This document shows positions 35,482 to 44,366 of a stretch of DNA of 53,708 bases, piece by piece (positions within the stretch are counted from its first letter, which is position 1; every line of letters starts with the position of its first letter). The translations under genes and the position numbers were made by a program. Source of the stretch: JANQTF01 sp036835375 (GTDB taxonomy: Bacteria > Bacteroidota > Bacteroidia > J057). Under the pieces are notes generated by a model. The model did no database searches. It was not told the DNA's origin and saw only the letters and a list, made by a program, of their open reading frames with translations. Where the stretch lies: positions 1 through 53,708 of the forward strand of contig DAITMB010000019.1 of NCBI GenBank assembly GCA_036835375.1. The letters run 5' to 3'.

Positions 35482-36645
35482 ATGAGTAGCAACTATGCCA
35501 AGCGCGGCGTTTCAGCCGGAAAGGAAGACGTTCATGCCGCCATCTCTCATCTGGACAGAGGCCTGTTTCCACGCGCTTTCTGCAAGATATTGCCAGATCT
35601 GAGCGCGGGAGACCCAGACTGGTGTAGCATCATGCACGCCGACGGGGCTGGGACGAAGTCTTCGCTGGCCTACTTGTATTGGAAAGAAACGGGAGACCTC
35701 TCCGTATGGCGCGGGATCGCCCAAGATGCCATTGTCATGAACACCGATGACATGCTCTGTGCTGGGGCCACCGGACCATTTATTTTTTCCAATACCATCG
35801 GGCGGAATAAATTCTTTGTGGGGGGCGAGGTCCTTGCTGAAATGCTCCTTGGCATGGAAGCCTTTTTTGACATGCTCAGAAGTTATGGCATTGACGCCAC
35901 CAATGCGGGCGGAGAGACGGCTGATGTGGGTGATTTGGTCAAAACCCTGATTCACGATGCAACCGCCTTTACGCGGCTTCCCCGCCATCAGGTCATTACC
36001 AATGAAGGCATTCGTCCTGGAGATGTCGTGGTGGGACTGGCTTCCTTTGGTCGCACGACTTATGAGGCCGAGTATAACGGCGGGATCGGTTCTAATGGCC
36101 TCACCAACGCGCGGCACGATCTCTTAGCTTCTCGCTATGCCGATCTGTATCCTGAGACCTACGACGCCAACATCCCGCGCGAACTGGTCTATTCGGGCAA
36201 ATATCTAGTCAGCGACCGGGTCGATTCGCTTCCCATCCCTGTGGGAAAAGCGCTTCTCAGTCCCACCAGAACCTACTTGCCAGTGATGAAACCCGTGCTG
36301 GACCGCTTCCGCGACAAAATCCACGGACTGATCCACTGCACAGGTGGTGGGCAGAGCAAGGTTTTGAAATTTATTGATCAAGTCCACGTCGTCAAGGATC
36401 GCCTCTTCCCTACCCCTCCCCTGTTTTCACTCATTCAGGCTTCTTCAGGAGCTAGCTGGGCAGAAATGTACCAAGTCCTCAACATGGGCCACCGACTGGA
36501 AGTGTACACGGACGCAGAAACGGCGAAGGCGATCATCGATATAGCCGGGGAATTTGAATTACTGGCGCAGGTTGTGGGACATTGCACCCAAAGTGACCAT
36601 TCCAGGGTGACCATCGAGGGAGAAGAACAAATTGTTTTTACCTGA
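35482..36645 (+). CDS. purM: Bacteroidota-type phosphoribosylformylglycinamidine cyclo-ligase
   Basis: AIR synthase, the fifth step of purine synthesis, closing the imidazole ring with ATP. The 387-residue protein has the Bacteroidota PurM pattern: NYAKRGVSAGKEDVHAAI, IMHADGAGTKSSLAYLYWKE, WRGIAQDAIVMNTDDMLCAG and NAGGETADVGDLV, ending in a C-terminal AIRS domain (GLIHCTGGGQSKVLKFI). It is longer than the enterobacterial enzyme. An upstream in-frame extension begins at 35422, but the ATG at 35482 gives the family start. It converges on the TPR gene, with a terminator between them. purD is present elsewhere in the window, not linked to purM. Confidence 0.9.
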   Translation: MSSNYAKRGVSAGKEDVHAAISHLDRGLFPRAFCKILPDLSAGDPDWCSIMHADGAGTKSSLAYLYWKETGDLSVWRGIAQDAIVMNTDDMLCAGATGPFIFSNTIGRNKFFVGGEVLAEMLLGMEAFFDMLRSYGIDATNAGGETADVGDLVKTLIHDATAFTRLPRHQVITNEGIRPGDVVVGLASFGRTTYEAEYNGGIGSNGLTNARHDLLASRYADLYPETYDANIPRELVYSGKYLVSDRVDSLPIPVGKALLSPTRTYLPVMKPVLDRFRDKIHGLIHCTGGGQSKVLKFIDQVHVVKDRLFPTPPLFSLIQASSGASWAEMYQVLNMGHRLEVYTDAETAKAIIDIAGEFELLAQVVGHCTQSDHSRVTIEGEEQIVFT

Positions 36646-36756
36646 TCAGGATAGCAGCTCCATAGACAAGCCGATCTTGCCCTCAAGCGGGTTTTAATAC
36701 CACGAAATTCCTTTTTCTAGGACTATCCAAGCCTTCCCCTTTTCCCCAAAAAAGAA

Positions 36757-36812
36757 GTCTGCCTCAGTCACCGAAAAGCGTTCCTAAGAAGCTAAGGTGA
36801 TCTGAGGCAGAC
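36757..36812 (-). terminator. Terminator hairpin between purM and the TPR gene
   Basis: GTCTGCCTCAG-TCACC (36757-36772) pairs with GGTGA-T-CTGAGGCAGAC (36796-36812) with a single bulged T, a stem of about 16 bp around a loop of some 23 nt. On the minus strand it is followed by TTCTTTTTT, so it suits termination of the TPR gene; it may also act on purM from the other side. Confidence 0.75.
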
Positions 36813-36854
36813 CGAAAATATCTTTAAACTAGAAAGGACAAAGTCCGAAGACTC

Positions 36855-38177
36855 TTATCTCTCTTCCATTTTGTTCAGCTCTACCATGGCCGCTGGCTTG
36901 TAGGGACCATACATGGCATTCTTGAACGCTTCTTTGGCAGTGGCAAAATCTGAAGTCTTTTTGGAGGCCATCCCGAGCATGAAGGAGTACTTTGCCTTGG
37001 ACTTCGTGTCCACGCCAGCGGCCAGCAGCGTTTGCAAGGTGCTAGCGGCATCACTGAATCGAGAAGAGTCATACTCTGCCTTCGCTTTCAAATAGAACAA
37101 CACTGCCGAACCTTTGGGATCCACTTGCAAGGCTTGGTTCACAGTACTGAGCGCTCCGTATGCATCGTTGTTGCTGAGTTGAAGATTAGCGATCATGGTG
37201 TACATCTGCACCTTTTTGGCGGGATTGGGCTCGCTACTGATGGCTTGCTCATAGTACTGGATCGCTTGGCGAATGTTGTTTTGTTTTTGGGCGATCTTCC
37301 CTTTGAGCACCAGGGCACTGCTAAAATTTCGCTGAAGCTCCATGGCTTTGGCGATATGTGTTTCCGCCTCGGTGTATTCCCCATTCAAATAGTAGCTCAC
37401 CGCAATCTTGTAATAATAGACGTGGTTCGTCTTCATCATCTGCTGCTGGATGAGCTGTTTGTAGGGTCCAAAATTTGCCTTGGCCCATGCACGTTGCGCA
37501 CCAGCAGAATCGCCAAGATTGCTCAAGCACAGGCCCAACCCATAGTAATACTTTGCCTGTTCAGCGGGAGGTGCTGTCTTGAGACGATCAGAACCCAGCG
37601 CCTGCTCGAAGGCTTGGCGAGCTTCTTCCCAGCGACCATCTTGCACACTGATTTCTGCGCTGTAATAAAGGATATTGGGGTTGTCTGGGTCGAGCGTGCG
37701 CGCATCGTCGATGTGCCGCTTGGCGTCATATACCCGATCATCCTTGAGGAGGAGGTTGACCAGCAGGAGCTGGTATTGTACCTTCCGCTTGTTGTTCGAT
37801 TCGTAGCGGGCTGCCTGCTCATAGTAGTAGATCGCATTCTGATTGTCATTCTCTGTCTTGTAAATTTTGGCAAGCAGAGAATAAGCAGGCGTGAAATTGG
37901 GCTGATACTGAACAGCAGATTTGAAGGACTCAATGGCAGCTTCGGTGTCTTTCAGGGTGTACTGACACTTGCCCCGCTGGAAATAATATTTGTAGTTTCC
38001 GGGCTCGAGATTGATCGCTTCATCGTATTTGGTGATCGCATCGCGACAATTGTTTTGCTTGCGAAAATTTTCGCCAGAAGTATAGGCCTGAATGCCTGGG
38101 CCTTGGCCAAAACCTTGTGTAAAAAGCACCAAGGTCATTGCCACGAACAATGCGGATGCGTACAGGACTGGTTTCAT
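36855..38177 (-). CDS. Secreted tetratricopeptide repeat protein
   Basis: A 440-residue protein with a signal peptide (residues 1-25, LFVAMTLVLFTQGFGQ) and at least nine TPR-like helix pairs (for example CRDAITKYDEAINLEPGNYK, DTEAAIESFKSAVQYQPNFT, NQNAIYYYEQAARYESNNKR, RWEEARQAFEQALGSDRLKT). It likely acts as a periplasmic scaffold. Two MYGPYKP-like segments near the C-terminus (AKEAFKNAMYGPYKPAAMVE) and KANFGPYKQL recur and may be part of the repeat. The frame runs to 38222 but ATG 38177 starts the signal peptide. Partners are unknown. Confidence 0.85.
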   Translation of the reverse strand: MKPVLYASALFVAMTLVLFTQGFGQGPGIQAYTSGENFRKQNNCRDAITKYDEAINLEPGNYKYYFQRGKCQYTLKDTEAAIESFKSAVQYQPNFTPAYSLLAKIYKTENDNQNAIYYYEQAARYESNNKRKVQYQLLLVNLLLKDDRVYDAKRHIDDARTLDPDNPNILYYSAEISVQDGRWEEARQAFEQALGSDRLKTAPPAEQAKYYYGLGLCLSNLGDSAGAQRAWAKANFGPYKQLIQQQMMKTNHVYYYKIAVSYYLNGEYTEAETHIAKAMELQRNFSSALVLKGKIAQKQNNIRQAIQYYEQAISSEPNPAKKVQMYTMIANLQLSNNDAYGALSTVNQALQVDPKGSAVLFYLKAKAEYDSSRFSDAASTLQTLLAAGVDTKSKAKYSFMLGMASKKTSDFATAKEAFKNAMYGPYKPAAMVELNKMEER

Positions 38178-38541
38178 AGAATAGAGGTGGATGGGTGCAT
38201 GCTCAAAGTCTGAGGAGGTCAAGAATGACTTTCTAGGCTCTCACTCGCCTATATTACAAAATAAGGGAAAACCTTCACAATGGAAACCCTTTTTGAATTA
38301 CCTACAAGTTAACGAGGGATTCGAAAGAGAAGTATTTGCCCCCGAGGCTTTGAAACGCAAAGGCAACACAATTTCTAGTTGCTAATATCTTTGCCAGAAA
38401 GACCTCCGAAAAGGGAAACGCTGAAGAAGCAGCCAACGCAGAACGTAACTTTTTGATTATCAGCGATTTGGCTTGGAGCACCCTGTATTTTCTATCATTT
38501 ATTTTCAAGAACCAGAGTTGATCATAAAGTCACCGTCCCCC
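38178..38541. other. Intergenic interval upstream of the TPR gene
   Basis: These 364 bp hold no recognised gene. Upstream of the TPR gene the minus strand contains a weak TTATTTTG box near 38260. A consensus-like TATCTTTG box (38386-38393) points in the plus direction, where no gene follows on that strand; this may be chance. Confidence 0.4.
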
Positions 38542-38970
38542 TTATGCAAACCAAGTCACTACAAATTCTCGAAAGGATGCAAAAACCAAGGTCCAAAAAA
38601 TGATGCTCAGGCTGTTCCAAAAAATAATTCTCCGAATGTCTTCGCGAAAAGACACAGCAATTCCTACAGAGACCATCGGTGAGATCACCAAAGAAAGGAA
38701 GGAGACCCCAACGAGTCCATACCGTTTCCACAAGAGGTAGAGCTTTTTTTTCCTGGAATACTTCACGGGGCTTCGGCGCGGGAATCTCCGCTGGAGCCAC
38801 CTCCGAAAGGCAGTACCAAAAAAAGCGTAGAGGATCACACTGCTCCACGCGCCAAGACCAGCCGTAAGCACCACCTCCCAAAAACCCCAATTGGGATTGG
38901 CAACCGCAGCTACCAGCGCCACCAGAAACTTGAGCATGGCGAGCAAAAAAATGGACGCGTAGATCATCAT
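38542..38970 (-). CDS. Small multi-pass membrane protein of unknown function
   Basis: A 142-residue protein with about four hydrophobic segments: residues 3-25 (YASIFLLAMLKFLVALVAAV), 30-50 (FWEVVLTAGLGAWSSVILYA), 85-105 (YGLVGVSFLSLVISPMVSVG) and 115-140 (IIFWNSLSIIFWTLVFA). A strongly basic loop (RRWLQRRFPRRSPVKYSRKK) lies between the second and third segments and should face the cytoplasm. The pattern is a little like small export or DedA-type proteins, but I cannot assign a family. It lies 40 bp downstream of upp on the same strand, and so may be the last gene of that run. Confidence 0.65.
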   Translation of the reverse strand: MMIYASIFLLAMLKFLVALVAAVANPNWGFWEVVLTAGLGAWSSVILYAFFGTAFRRWLQRRFPRRSPVKYSRKKKLYLLWKRYGLVGVSFLSLVISPMVSVGIAVSFREDIRRIIFWNSLSIIFWTLVFASFREFVVTWFA

Positions 38971-39010
38971 ATGTATGAAAGAAGTCGCCGCATTCTTTGC
39001 TCAAGCTTCA

Positions 39011-39670
39011 TCATGGAAAATCTTTGGGGCCAAAAGCCAGGTCACCTGCATCTCCTATACCTGGCACAATATATGACTTCGCCGTGAGTTCGCGGTCCAC
39101 TGCTCCTACGAAGATCCTAGCTCCGGGGATTTGACGAAGGACGTATTCTATGCCCTCTTCGCTGGCGACAACCCCGGCAATAATTACTTTTTCTGGGCGG
39201 CCTCGCTCCAGCATTTGGCGATAGCTCATCACGACACTCCTCCCTGTGGCTATCATCGGATCGATCAAGATGATCGTGCGCGCTGTGATGCTGGGAAGGG
39301 CTTGGTACTCCACCTTGATCACAAACTCATTACCACGCGTCACGTGGCGATAAGCCGCAACGAACCCATTGTCTGCTTCGTCGAAGAGGTCGAGGAACCC
39401 TTGATGAAATGGCAGTCCAGCTCGAAGAATCGAGATGATAATAGGCTGTTCCGCTGGCAAGTCCATGTCCAGCTCCCCAAGAGGCGTCACCACGTGACGG
39501 CGCTCGTAGTCCAGCTCTTTGCTGACCTCATAAGCCAACAAGCTGCCCATGCGGGTGAGGTTGCGCCGAAAGCGCATTTTGTCCTGCTGGGCCACCTGGT
39601 CCCGCATTTCAAATAGGATCTGATTAAAATAGGACGGCTGATCGCCTATTACCGTGACTCGCTTATCCAT
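39011..39670 (-). CDS. upp: Uracil phosphoribosyltransferase
   Basis: Pyrimidine salvage enzyme converting uracil and PRPP to UMP. The 219-residue protein has the PRPP-binding loop in IILIDPMIATGRSVVMSYRQ, the region ISILRAGLPFHQGFLDLFDE, and a C-terminal uracil-binding tract IPGIGDAGDLAFG. It belongs to the Bacteroidota-type UPRTase. Its ATG lies inside the preceding FemAB-like gene, with a 22-bp overlap, so the two are translationally linked. No attenuator or PyrR-like site is visible. Confidence 0.95.
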   Translation of the reverse strand: MDKRVTVIGDQPSYFNQILFEMRDQVAQQDKMRFRRNLTRMGSLLAYEVSKELDYERRHVVTPLGELDMDLPAEQPIIISILRAGLPFHQGFLDLFDEADNGFVAAYRHVTRGNEFVIKVEYQALPSITARTIILIDPMIATGRSVVMSYRQMLERGRPEKVIIAGVVASEEGIEYVLRQIPGARIFVGAVDRELTAKSYIVPGIGDAGDLAFGPKDFP

Positions 39671-40626
39671 CTTATCAATAAAGGTAGGGTATTTTTACGA
39701 ACCTGAAGATAAGGAATCGGCTTAGCTCCCCACCTTCTAAAAAATCGTTCGACGCCCGGAATCATCGATCCTTCAAAATCGAAAATTGTCATTCCCGCTG
39801 CCAAATCTTCTTTCATCGCTTCCCAAATGAGCACGGGCATGGCTTTTTGCGCTCGATTTGAGGGATCATAGGTGCCAATCAGGTACATTCCTTGCCGCCG
39901 ATAACGCACAAATATCGCTGCTCCCAAGACTTCTCCCCCCGCCGACTGCACCACACGCATTCGCCCATAACCCTGATCTATCAGGTACTGAATCAGGGTG
40001 CGAACCCGCTCCCAATCTCCGTTCTGCTGACCGATGATACGATGACCGGCTTGGGCCTGCTTCTGCAGCAAATCGATCATCACTGCTGGTCGCTCCTCAT
40101 TTGCTACTACGAGGTCACGACCTTGGCGCAGCTTCCTGCGAAGACTTGGAGCCGCCTCTGCCAATATTAACTTTTCTTGGGTCAATTGCACCTGATAGGT
40201 ATAGCGAAGCTGAAGTGAAAATCCACTCCAGTGCCAAGGCAGCGGGTAGTCAAAGTAGGGCGAGAATTGCCAAATCACCTGCTGCACGGGAGGTAATGCC
40301 AGGAGGAGTTGCTCCTGAATCTCTTTTTTTCGACTGTAGGTGTCGTAATGGCTGCCATCCCTAGGCGCAAAGCATACACCCCAATACTGCGTAAAACGCG
40401 GCTGAAGCGATCGACCAATCCCGAATCGGGAAGATAGGACAAAGGGCAGTACGGCTTCCCAATGCCCATTTCTGCTGACGATCAACGCTTCCCATTCCGG
40501 CGCTACGATGCTTGCATAGCCATGTAAGTGAAATACCCCTCCCTCCGGTGAATGCAGAATCCATTCGTCCCACTGCGCAGGATCAATGGCACGATGGGAA
40601 TATCGGGCGACAGTGTAATTACTCAC
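39649..40626 (-). CDS. FemAB/GNAT-like acyltransferase
   Basis: A 325-residue protein resembling the FemAB/peptidoglycan bridge or GNAT-type aminoacyltransferases. It has a tandem layout, with WEALIVSRNGHWEAVLPFVL and SLRRKLRQGRDLVVANEERP in the first half and GEVLGAAIFVRYRRQGMYLI and PVLIWEAMKEDLAAGMTIFDFEG-like residues in the second; the last includes FDFEGSMIPGVERFFRRWGA, a classic FemAB motif. It probably transfers an amino acid or acyl group to a cell-surface precursor. The start codon is GTG. It overlaps the upstream deacetylase-like gene by 8 bp and upp by 22 bp. Confidence 0.8.
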   Translation of the reverse strand: MSNYTVARYSHRAIDPAQWDEWILHSPEGGVFHLHGYASIVAPEWEALIVSRNGHWEAVLPFVLSSRFGIGRSLQPRFTQYWGVCFAPRDGSHYDTYSRKKEIQEQLLLALPPVQQVIWQFSPYFDYPLPWHWSGFSLQLRYTYQVQLTQEKLILAEAAPSLRRKLRQGRDLVVANEERPAVMIDLLQKQAQAGHRIIGQQNGDWERVRTLIQYLIDQGYGRMRVVQSAGGEVLGAAIFVRYRRQGMYLIGTYDPSNRAQKAMPVLIWEAMKEDLAAGMTIFDFEGSMIPGVERFFRRWGAKPIPYLQVRKNTLPLLIRWISESR

Positions 40627-41953
40627 AGGCTCTGGTGGCTGAGATTCGTCTGATCAAATCGCTGAATAACCCAGACCAGCCGCGCCATTCTTCCGACTCG
40701 CTCAAGGCGTCGTTGTGCAAACATACGACAAAGGCCCCATTCACTTCCTCGCATTTTTGCCAGAGCCGATCTACCTCCATTGCCGCCTCCGCTGAAGAAA
40801 GCCGTAGGTAGCTCAGCAATGTGCGGTCCATCAACAGCGTCGGGTGCAACATCAGCGAGGTGACGCAGTCTGCTTGCAAATCATACCATGGATAAGGGAT
40901 GGCCATTCCCTGCGGAAATCCCCCCCCTGCGATCCGACAAGGAGTGAAATCTTCAAGAATTCCCGCTGCGATGAGTTCTCTCCGTGTGCCGGGAAGCTGG
41001 TAGCGCAAGAAGTGCATCCGACTGCTTCGCGGCGCTACACCCGTGATTTCTTTTAAGCGCAGCGCTTGCGCTTCAATTTCGCCCCGACGTTCACTCGCTT
41101 CGTAACTTGGATGGATCCCCACTTCATAGCCCAGCTCGTGTAGCCAGGAGATCCGACGGCGCCAACGCCGATGTCGCCAAGTGAAGCGGCTGTCGTGCGC
41201 ATGGCTGCGCGCCAGCAGGATAAAAAACGTTGTGCAGCTCGGAGCAGCCAGGTGAGTGATCTGGTGAAATGTATCGAAGGGATCTTTGCCGAACACCCAA
41301 CTTCGCCAACGCTCGCGCAGGCGCTGCGCATCTAGCCTGAGCACATCCCGCAACAGCCCGCCCGCTTGAATCGCCAGGGGCTTGAACCGATACTTCCAGG
41401 GTTGATCCAAGTCGAAGGTGATCCGGTGCGGATAGTGAGGGGTACGCTGCGCAATGGCCAATGCTGGGTATCGTGCATGCAAGGCTTCCGCTAACGCTGC
41501 AGCCCAATGGTGTACCACTGGTGATTCGCCCAAGCAAAGTCCTGGCAAGGGATCTTCTTCAAGGTATCGCCCATGCTGGTCGCGTGACTCGGATAGATAA
41601 AAACTGTATTCGCTCACCACAAAAAAAGTCGCACTGAACACGTCAAAATGCCAAGCACCCTGCACTTCTTCTCGTGCAGGACGGTTCCAATGCAAACGAG
41701 GCGGTGTTCCCTCCCCTCGCTCGGGAAGGGGCCCTTTCATGTCCTTTTCCCACAGTAACCCTGCATCGGGCACGACGATATCCCCTGCCTCACCTTGAAT
41801 GCCATACCACAAAGTTGGATTCAAGGCGCTGACAGCTGAGAAATCTTTTTGCTCAAGACAGACAAAAGGGATCCCCAGAATCCTGGTGAAAAGGAGGTCA
41901 AGCGTGTAATCAAGTCTTGGACTCCAAAAAGGAACAACAATAAGGAGAGCCAT
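40619..41953 (-). CDS. Polysaccharide deacetylase family protein
   Basis: A 444-residue protein with an N-terminal domain like DUF7033 and a C-terminal NodB-like deacetylase region. The latter includes HRITFDLDQPWKYRFKPLAI (with the aspartate pair FDLD), WLHELGYEVGIHPSYEAS containing the catalytic-site histidine, and MLHPTLLMDRTLL. The substrate is unknown but an acetylated surface or exopolysaccharide is likely. No signal peptide is visible, so it may act in the cytoplasm on a precursor. It is the first gene of a tightly overlapping trio with the FemAB-like gene and upp. Confidence 0.75.
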   Translation of the reverse strand: MALLIVVPFWSPRLDYTLDLLFTRILGIPFVCLEQKDFSAVSALNPTLWYGIQGEAGDIVVPDAGLLWEKDMKGPLPERGEGTPPRLHWNRPAREEVQGAWHFDVFSATFFVVSEYSFYLSESRDQHGRYLEEDPLPGLCLGESPVVHHWAAALAEALHARYPALAIAQRTPHYPHRITFDLDQPWKYRFKPLAIQAGGLLRDVLRLDAQRLRERWRSWVFGKDPFDTFHQITHLAAPSCTTFFILLARSHAHDSRFTWRHRRWRRRISWLHELGYEVGIHPSYEASERRGEIEAQALRLKEITGVAPRSSRMHFLRYQLPGTRRELIAAGILEDFTPCRIAGGGFPQGMAIPYPWYDLQADCVTSLMLHPTLLMDRTLLSYLRLSSAEAAMEVDRLWQKCEEVNGAFVVCLHNDALSESEEWRGWSGLFSDLIRRISATRACE

Positions 41954-42064
41954 GCAGGAAAAATGGATAAAAAATCTATCTCTTCATCACCAACAAAGCA
42001 CGAGATTAGACCTCCCTTCCATGATAAAAACATGCCCCATTTTCAACGGCCCCATTCGTGCTGT

Positions 42065-42571
42065 TCAAGTTTTGGAGTGCTGATAATGCTTGGCTTTGAC
42101 AAATGACACGACGTGATCGGGCAGCAATCCTTCTATGTTTCCTTGATACTTGATCACTTCTCGAACTATCGTCGACGAAATGGCAGCCGTCTCTGGCTTG
42201 CTGATGAGATGCACCGTTTCGATATCTGGGGCCATGTGCTTGTTGATGAGCTCAATCGGCTGCTCATATGTGAGGTCTTGGGGACCGCGAAGGCCGCGAA
42301 GCAAAAAAAAAGCTCCTTGAGATCTGGCAAAATTGACGGTGAGGTCCTGGTAGCTCATGATCCGAATGGCAGGCTCGTCGGCAAATGTCATCCGCAGCAT
42401 GTCCAGTCGCTCCTCCAACGAGAAAAAGTATTGCTTTACGCTATTTACCCCTATGGCTACAATGATCTCGTCAAATAACTTGAGACCACGCCGCACGATT
42501 TCCTCGTGACCTGCCGTGATCGGGTCGAAGGATCCTGGAAACACAGCGATTTTGGAGCTCATCATAGGCAT
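42065..42571 (-). CDS. coaD: Phosphopantetheine adenylyltransferase
   Basis: Fourth step of coenzyme A synthesis: transfers AMP from ATP to 4'-phosphopantetheine. The 168-residue protein has the nucleotidyltransferase motif GSFDPITAGHEEIVRRG (TxGH) and the C-terminal ISSTIVREVIKY, plus FFLLRGLRGPQDLTYE in the middle. Alternative in-frame ATGs at 42565 and 42562 would shorten the lead by two or three residues. It follows rsmD, in the DUF3822-rsmD-coaD order common in Bacteroidota, with about 100 bp between. Confidence 0.96.
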   Translation of the reverse strand: MPMMSSKIAVFPGSFDPITAGHEEIVRRGLKLFDEIIVAIGVNSVKQYFFSLEERLDMLRMTFADEPAIRIMSYQDLTVNFARSQGAFFLLRGLRGPQDLTYEQPIELINKHMAPDIETVHLISKPETAAISSTIVREVIKYQGNIEGLLPDHVVSFVKAKHYQHSKT

Positions 42572-42670
42572 AAATTCAGAATGAAAGTAACAATGGATAC
42601 CTGAAAAGAGAAAGTCAACAAGTCGCTTTTTCAGTTGATCAAGTCATTTGAAACGTGAAGGGAAGACATA

Positions 42671-43216
42671 TTATGAGGGAGGAGGCAGTTCAAAAAAGGT
42701 GAATCGGCTATCGCCATAGGCCCTGGAATCAATCCAGCCAGGTAGCTGGCTCAAGTCTTTGTTGGAACGGTGCTCCGCAACCAAGAGGCCATCATCCGCC
42801 AGCCAGGTGGGAGACAGAAGCTGAGTCAGGAGCTCATCTAATCTCGCCCAATCGTAGGGAGGATCCAGGAAAATCAATCCGTATGGAGCGGGAGCTTGCT
42901 TCAGAAAGGTGAAAACATCCACTTTTCGTACCAAGAGGCGCGAAATTCCCCATTCGTCACTAAGAGATTGGAGGTGCGCGACACTTTTGCTATCCTGATC
43001 CACCGCGACTACGGACTTGGCACCCCGGCTGGCGCATTCAATGGCAATGTTTCCGGTGCCGGTGAATAGGTCCAGCACATCGGTCACTTCCCAGTCAATC
43101 CGATGAGTCAACATATTGAAAAGGGCCTCCTTGGCCCGGTCTGTGGTGGGCCTTGCCGGAAGTCCTTTAGGGATGCGGAGGACCCTGCCACCATAGATTC
43201 CGCCGATGATGCGCAT
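42671..43216 (-). CDS. rsmD: 16S rRNA G966 N2-methyltransferase RsmD
   Basis: Methylates guanine 966 of 16S rRNA in the small subunit. The 181-residue protein has the SAM-binding motif LDLFTGTGNIAIECASRGA, the acidic loop VVAVDQDSKSVAHLQSL, the catalytic motif LIFLDPPYDWARLDELL (DPPY) and the N-terminal RIIGGIYGGRVLRIPKG that is typical of RsmD. It lies between DUF3822 and coaD on the same strand. Confidence 0.95.
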   Translation of the reverse strand: MRIIGGIYGGRVLRIPKGLPARPTTDRAKEALFNMLTHRIDWEVTDVLDLFTGTGNIAIECASRGAKSVVAVDQDSKSVAHLQSLSDEWGISRLLVRKVDVFTFLKQAPAPYGLIFLDPPYDWARLDELLTQLLSPTWLADDGLLVAEHRSNKDLSQLPGWIDSRAYGDSRFTFFELPPPS

Positions 43217-43320
43217 GAGGGAAAGAAAGCGTAAGGAAAAGTAGGTAAAATTCTCAGCAATGGCTGTTTCTTCCTGAAAACAGGATGACCTTTCTGCTCA
43301 CAGTGCCGAGCTGCTCACCG

Positions 43321-44208
43321 CTAGCTTGTGGGCTTGACATGGGAAGAGGTGTGAAAATTGGTGAGCATACACACAAATTTCCACCAAGGGGTGTGGGCTA
43401 AAGCAGTGGGCCAGGCCCTTAGGAGAGAACGAGGGGCCGAGGCATGAAGTCCATCCCACCGGAGCCAGCCGGGAGGAGGTGGCTGATCCAGCTCGCCGGC
43501 ACATAGAATGGCCACCTGCCCTTCCTCCCAACCCAGAGTCTCTTTCACCGCTTGGACATAGTAAGGACGGTCAGCCTCATCTTTGCACAAGTACGCATTC
43601 AGCAGACGCAAGGACGAACCTTCCCGTGCCGCGATCAACAAAACGCGCTCCTCTAACACCTGCACCCAGAGACATCGCGGAAATTGGCTCACTACTTCCT
43701 GCATCGACTGCCAAATGAGACCCGCCGCGTGACGGATGCGATACTCAGGCCAGTATCTGTCCAGGGTCTCTGCCCACGGATGCGTTTGGATCAACAGGGC
43801 ACCCCAATCGGTGCCTTCTTCTGGAAAAAAAATCACATTGGAGACCGTCGCCTGCGGAGAGATGATCAATCTTGCGGCCTCTATGGGGGTAAAATCTTTG
43901 ACCCAGGCCTCGGGTAGAATGGCTACGGGTGTCTCTGTCAAAACGAGTTCTCGCCGCATGGCAGGCATACCTAGGGCGGGAGAAGATTCCAAGACAAATT
44001 GTAGAAAAGGGGCTGGTGGAAGTCCTCCATCGTTTCGGAACTCACTGATTTGGAGCAGTTTGCCGCTCATCGCGATGCGCACCAGATAGATCCGGATAGG
44101 GGTGACCCACAGCCGAATGAGGCTTGTGGGGTCTCGGGGAGAATCTGCAAGTTGAAAGTGGTGGCGCTGGCCCACCGGCTCATGGGGTAGTTGATTCACA
44201 AGGTTCAA
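43321..44208 (-). CDS. DUF3822 protein
   Basis: A 295-residue protein matching DUF3822, found almost only in Bacteroidota and usually beside rsmD and coaD. The body is the duplicated beta-alpha pattern of actin-like folds (LLIQTHPWAETLDRYWPEYR, LWVQVLEERVLLIAAREGSS). There is no visible ATP-binding or catalytic motif. The start is non-ATG: an in-frame stop lies directly before TTG 44206-44208, and the next options are a GTG at 44199 or later codons. Function unknown; it is likely cytoplasmic. Confidence 0.8.
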   Translation of the reverse strand: MNLVNQLPHEPVGQRHHFQLADSPRDPTSLIRLWVTPIRIYLVRIAMSGKLLQISEFRNDGGLPPAPFLQFVLESSPALGMPAMRRELVLTETPVAILPEAWVKDFTPIEAARLIISPQATVSNVIFFPEEGTDWGALLIQTHPWAETLDRYWPEYRIRHAAGLIWQSMQEVVSQFPRCLWVQVLEERVLLIAAREGSSLRLLNAYLCKDEADRPYYVQAVKETLGWEEGQVAILCAGELDQPPPPGWLRWDGLHASAPRSLLRAWPTALAHTPWWKFVCMLTNFHTSSHVKPTS

Positions 44209-44366
44209 TCATCAGGTACGAAGCTAGCCTCTTTCGACTACAAGGATCAATTCGGCAACCTCCATCTAGGAAAATTACGTACTTTTCATGACGGTTTACA
44301 ACAGCGTTGCCGCCTTTTGTCTGTTTACCGCCCCCAACCGACATTTTCTTTTCAATACATCCATCT

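Noticed and set aside
37032..38213. 393-residue plus-strand open frame opposite the TPR gene
   Set aside because: Mirror image of a repeat-rich gene with a good signal peptide; long antisense frames are expected there.
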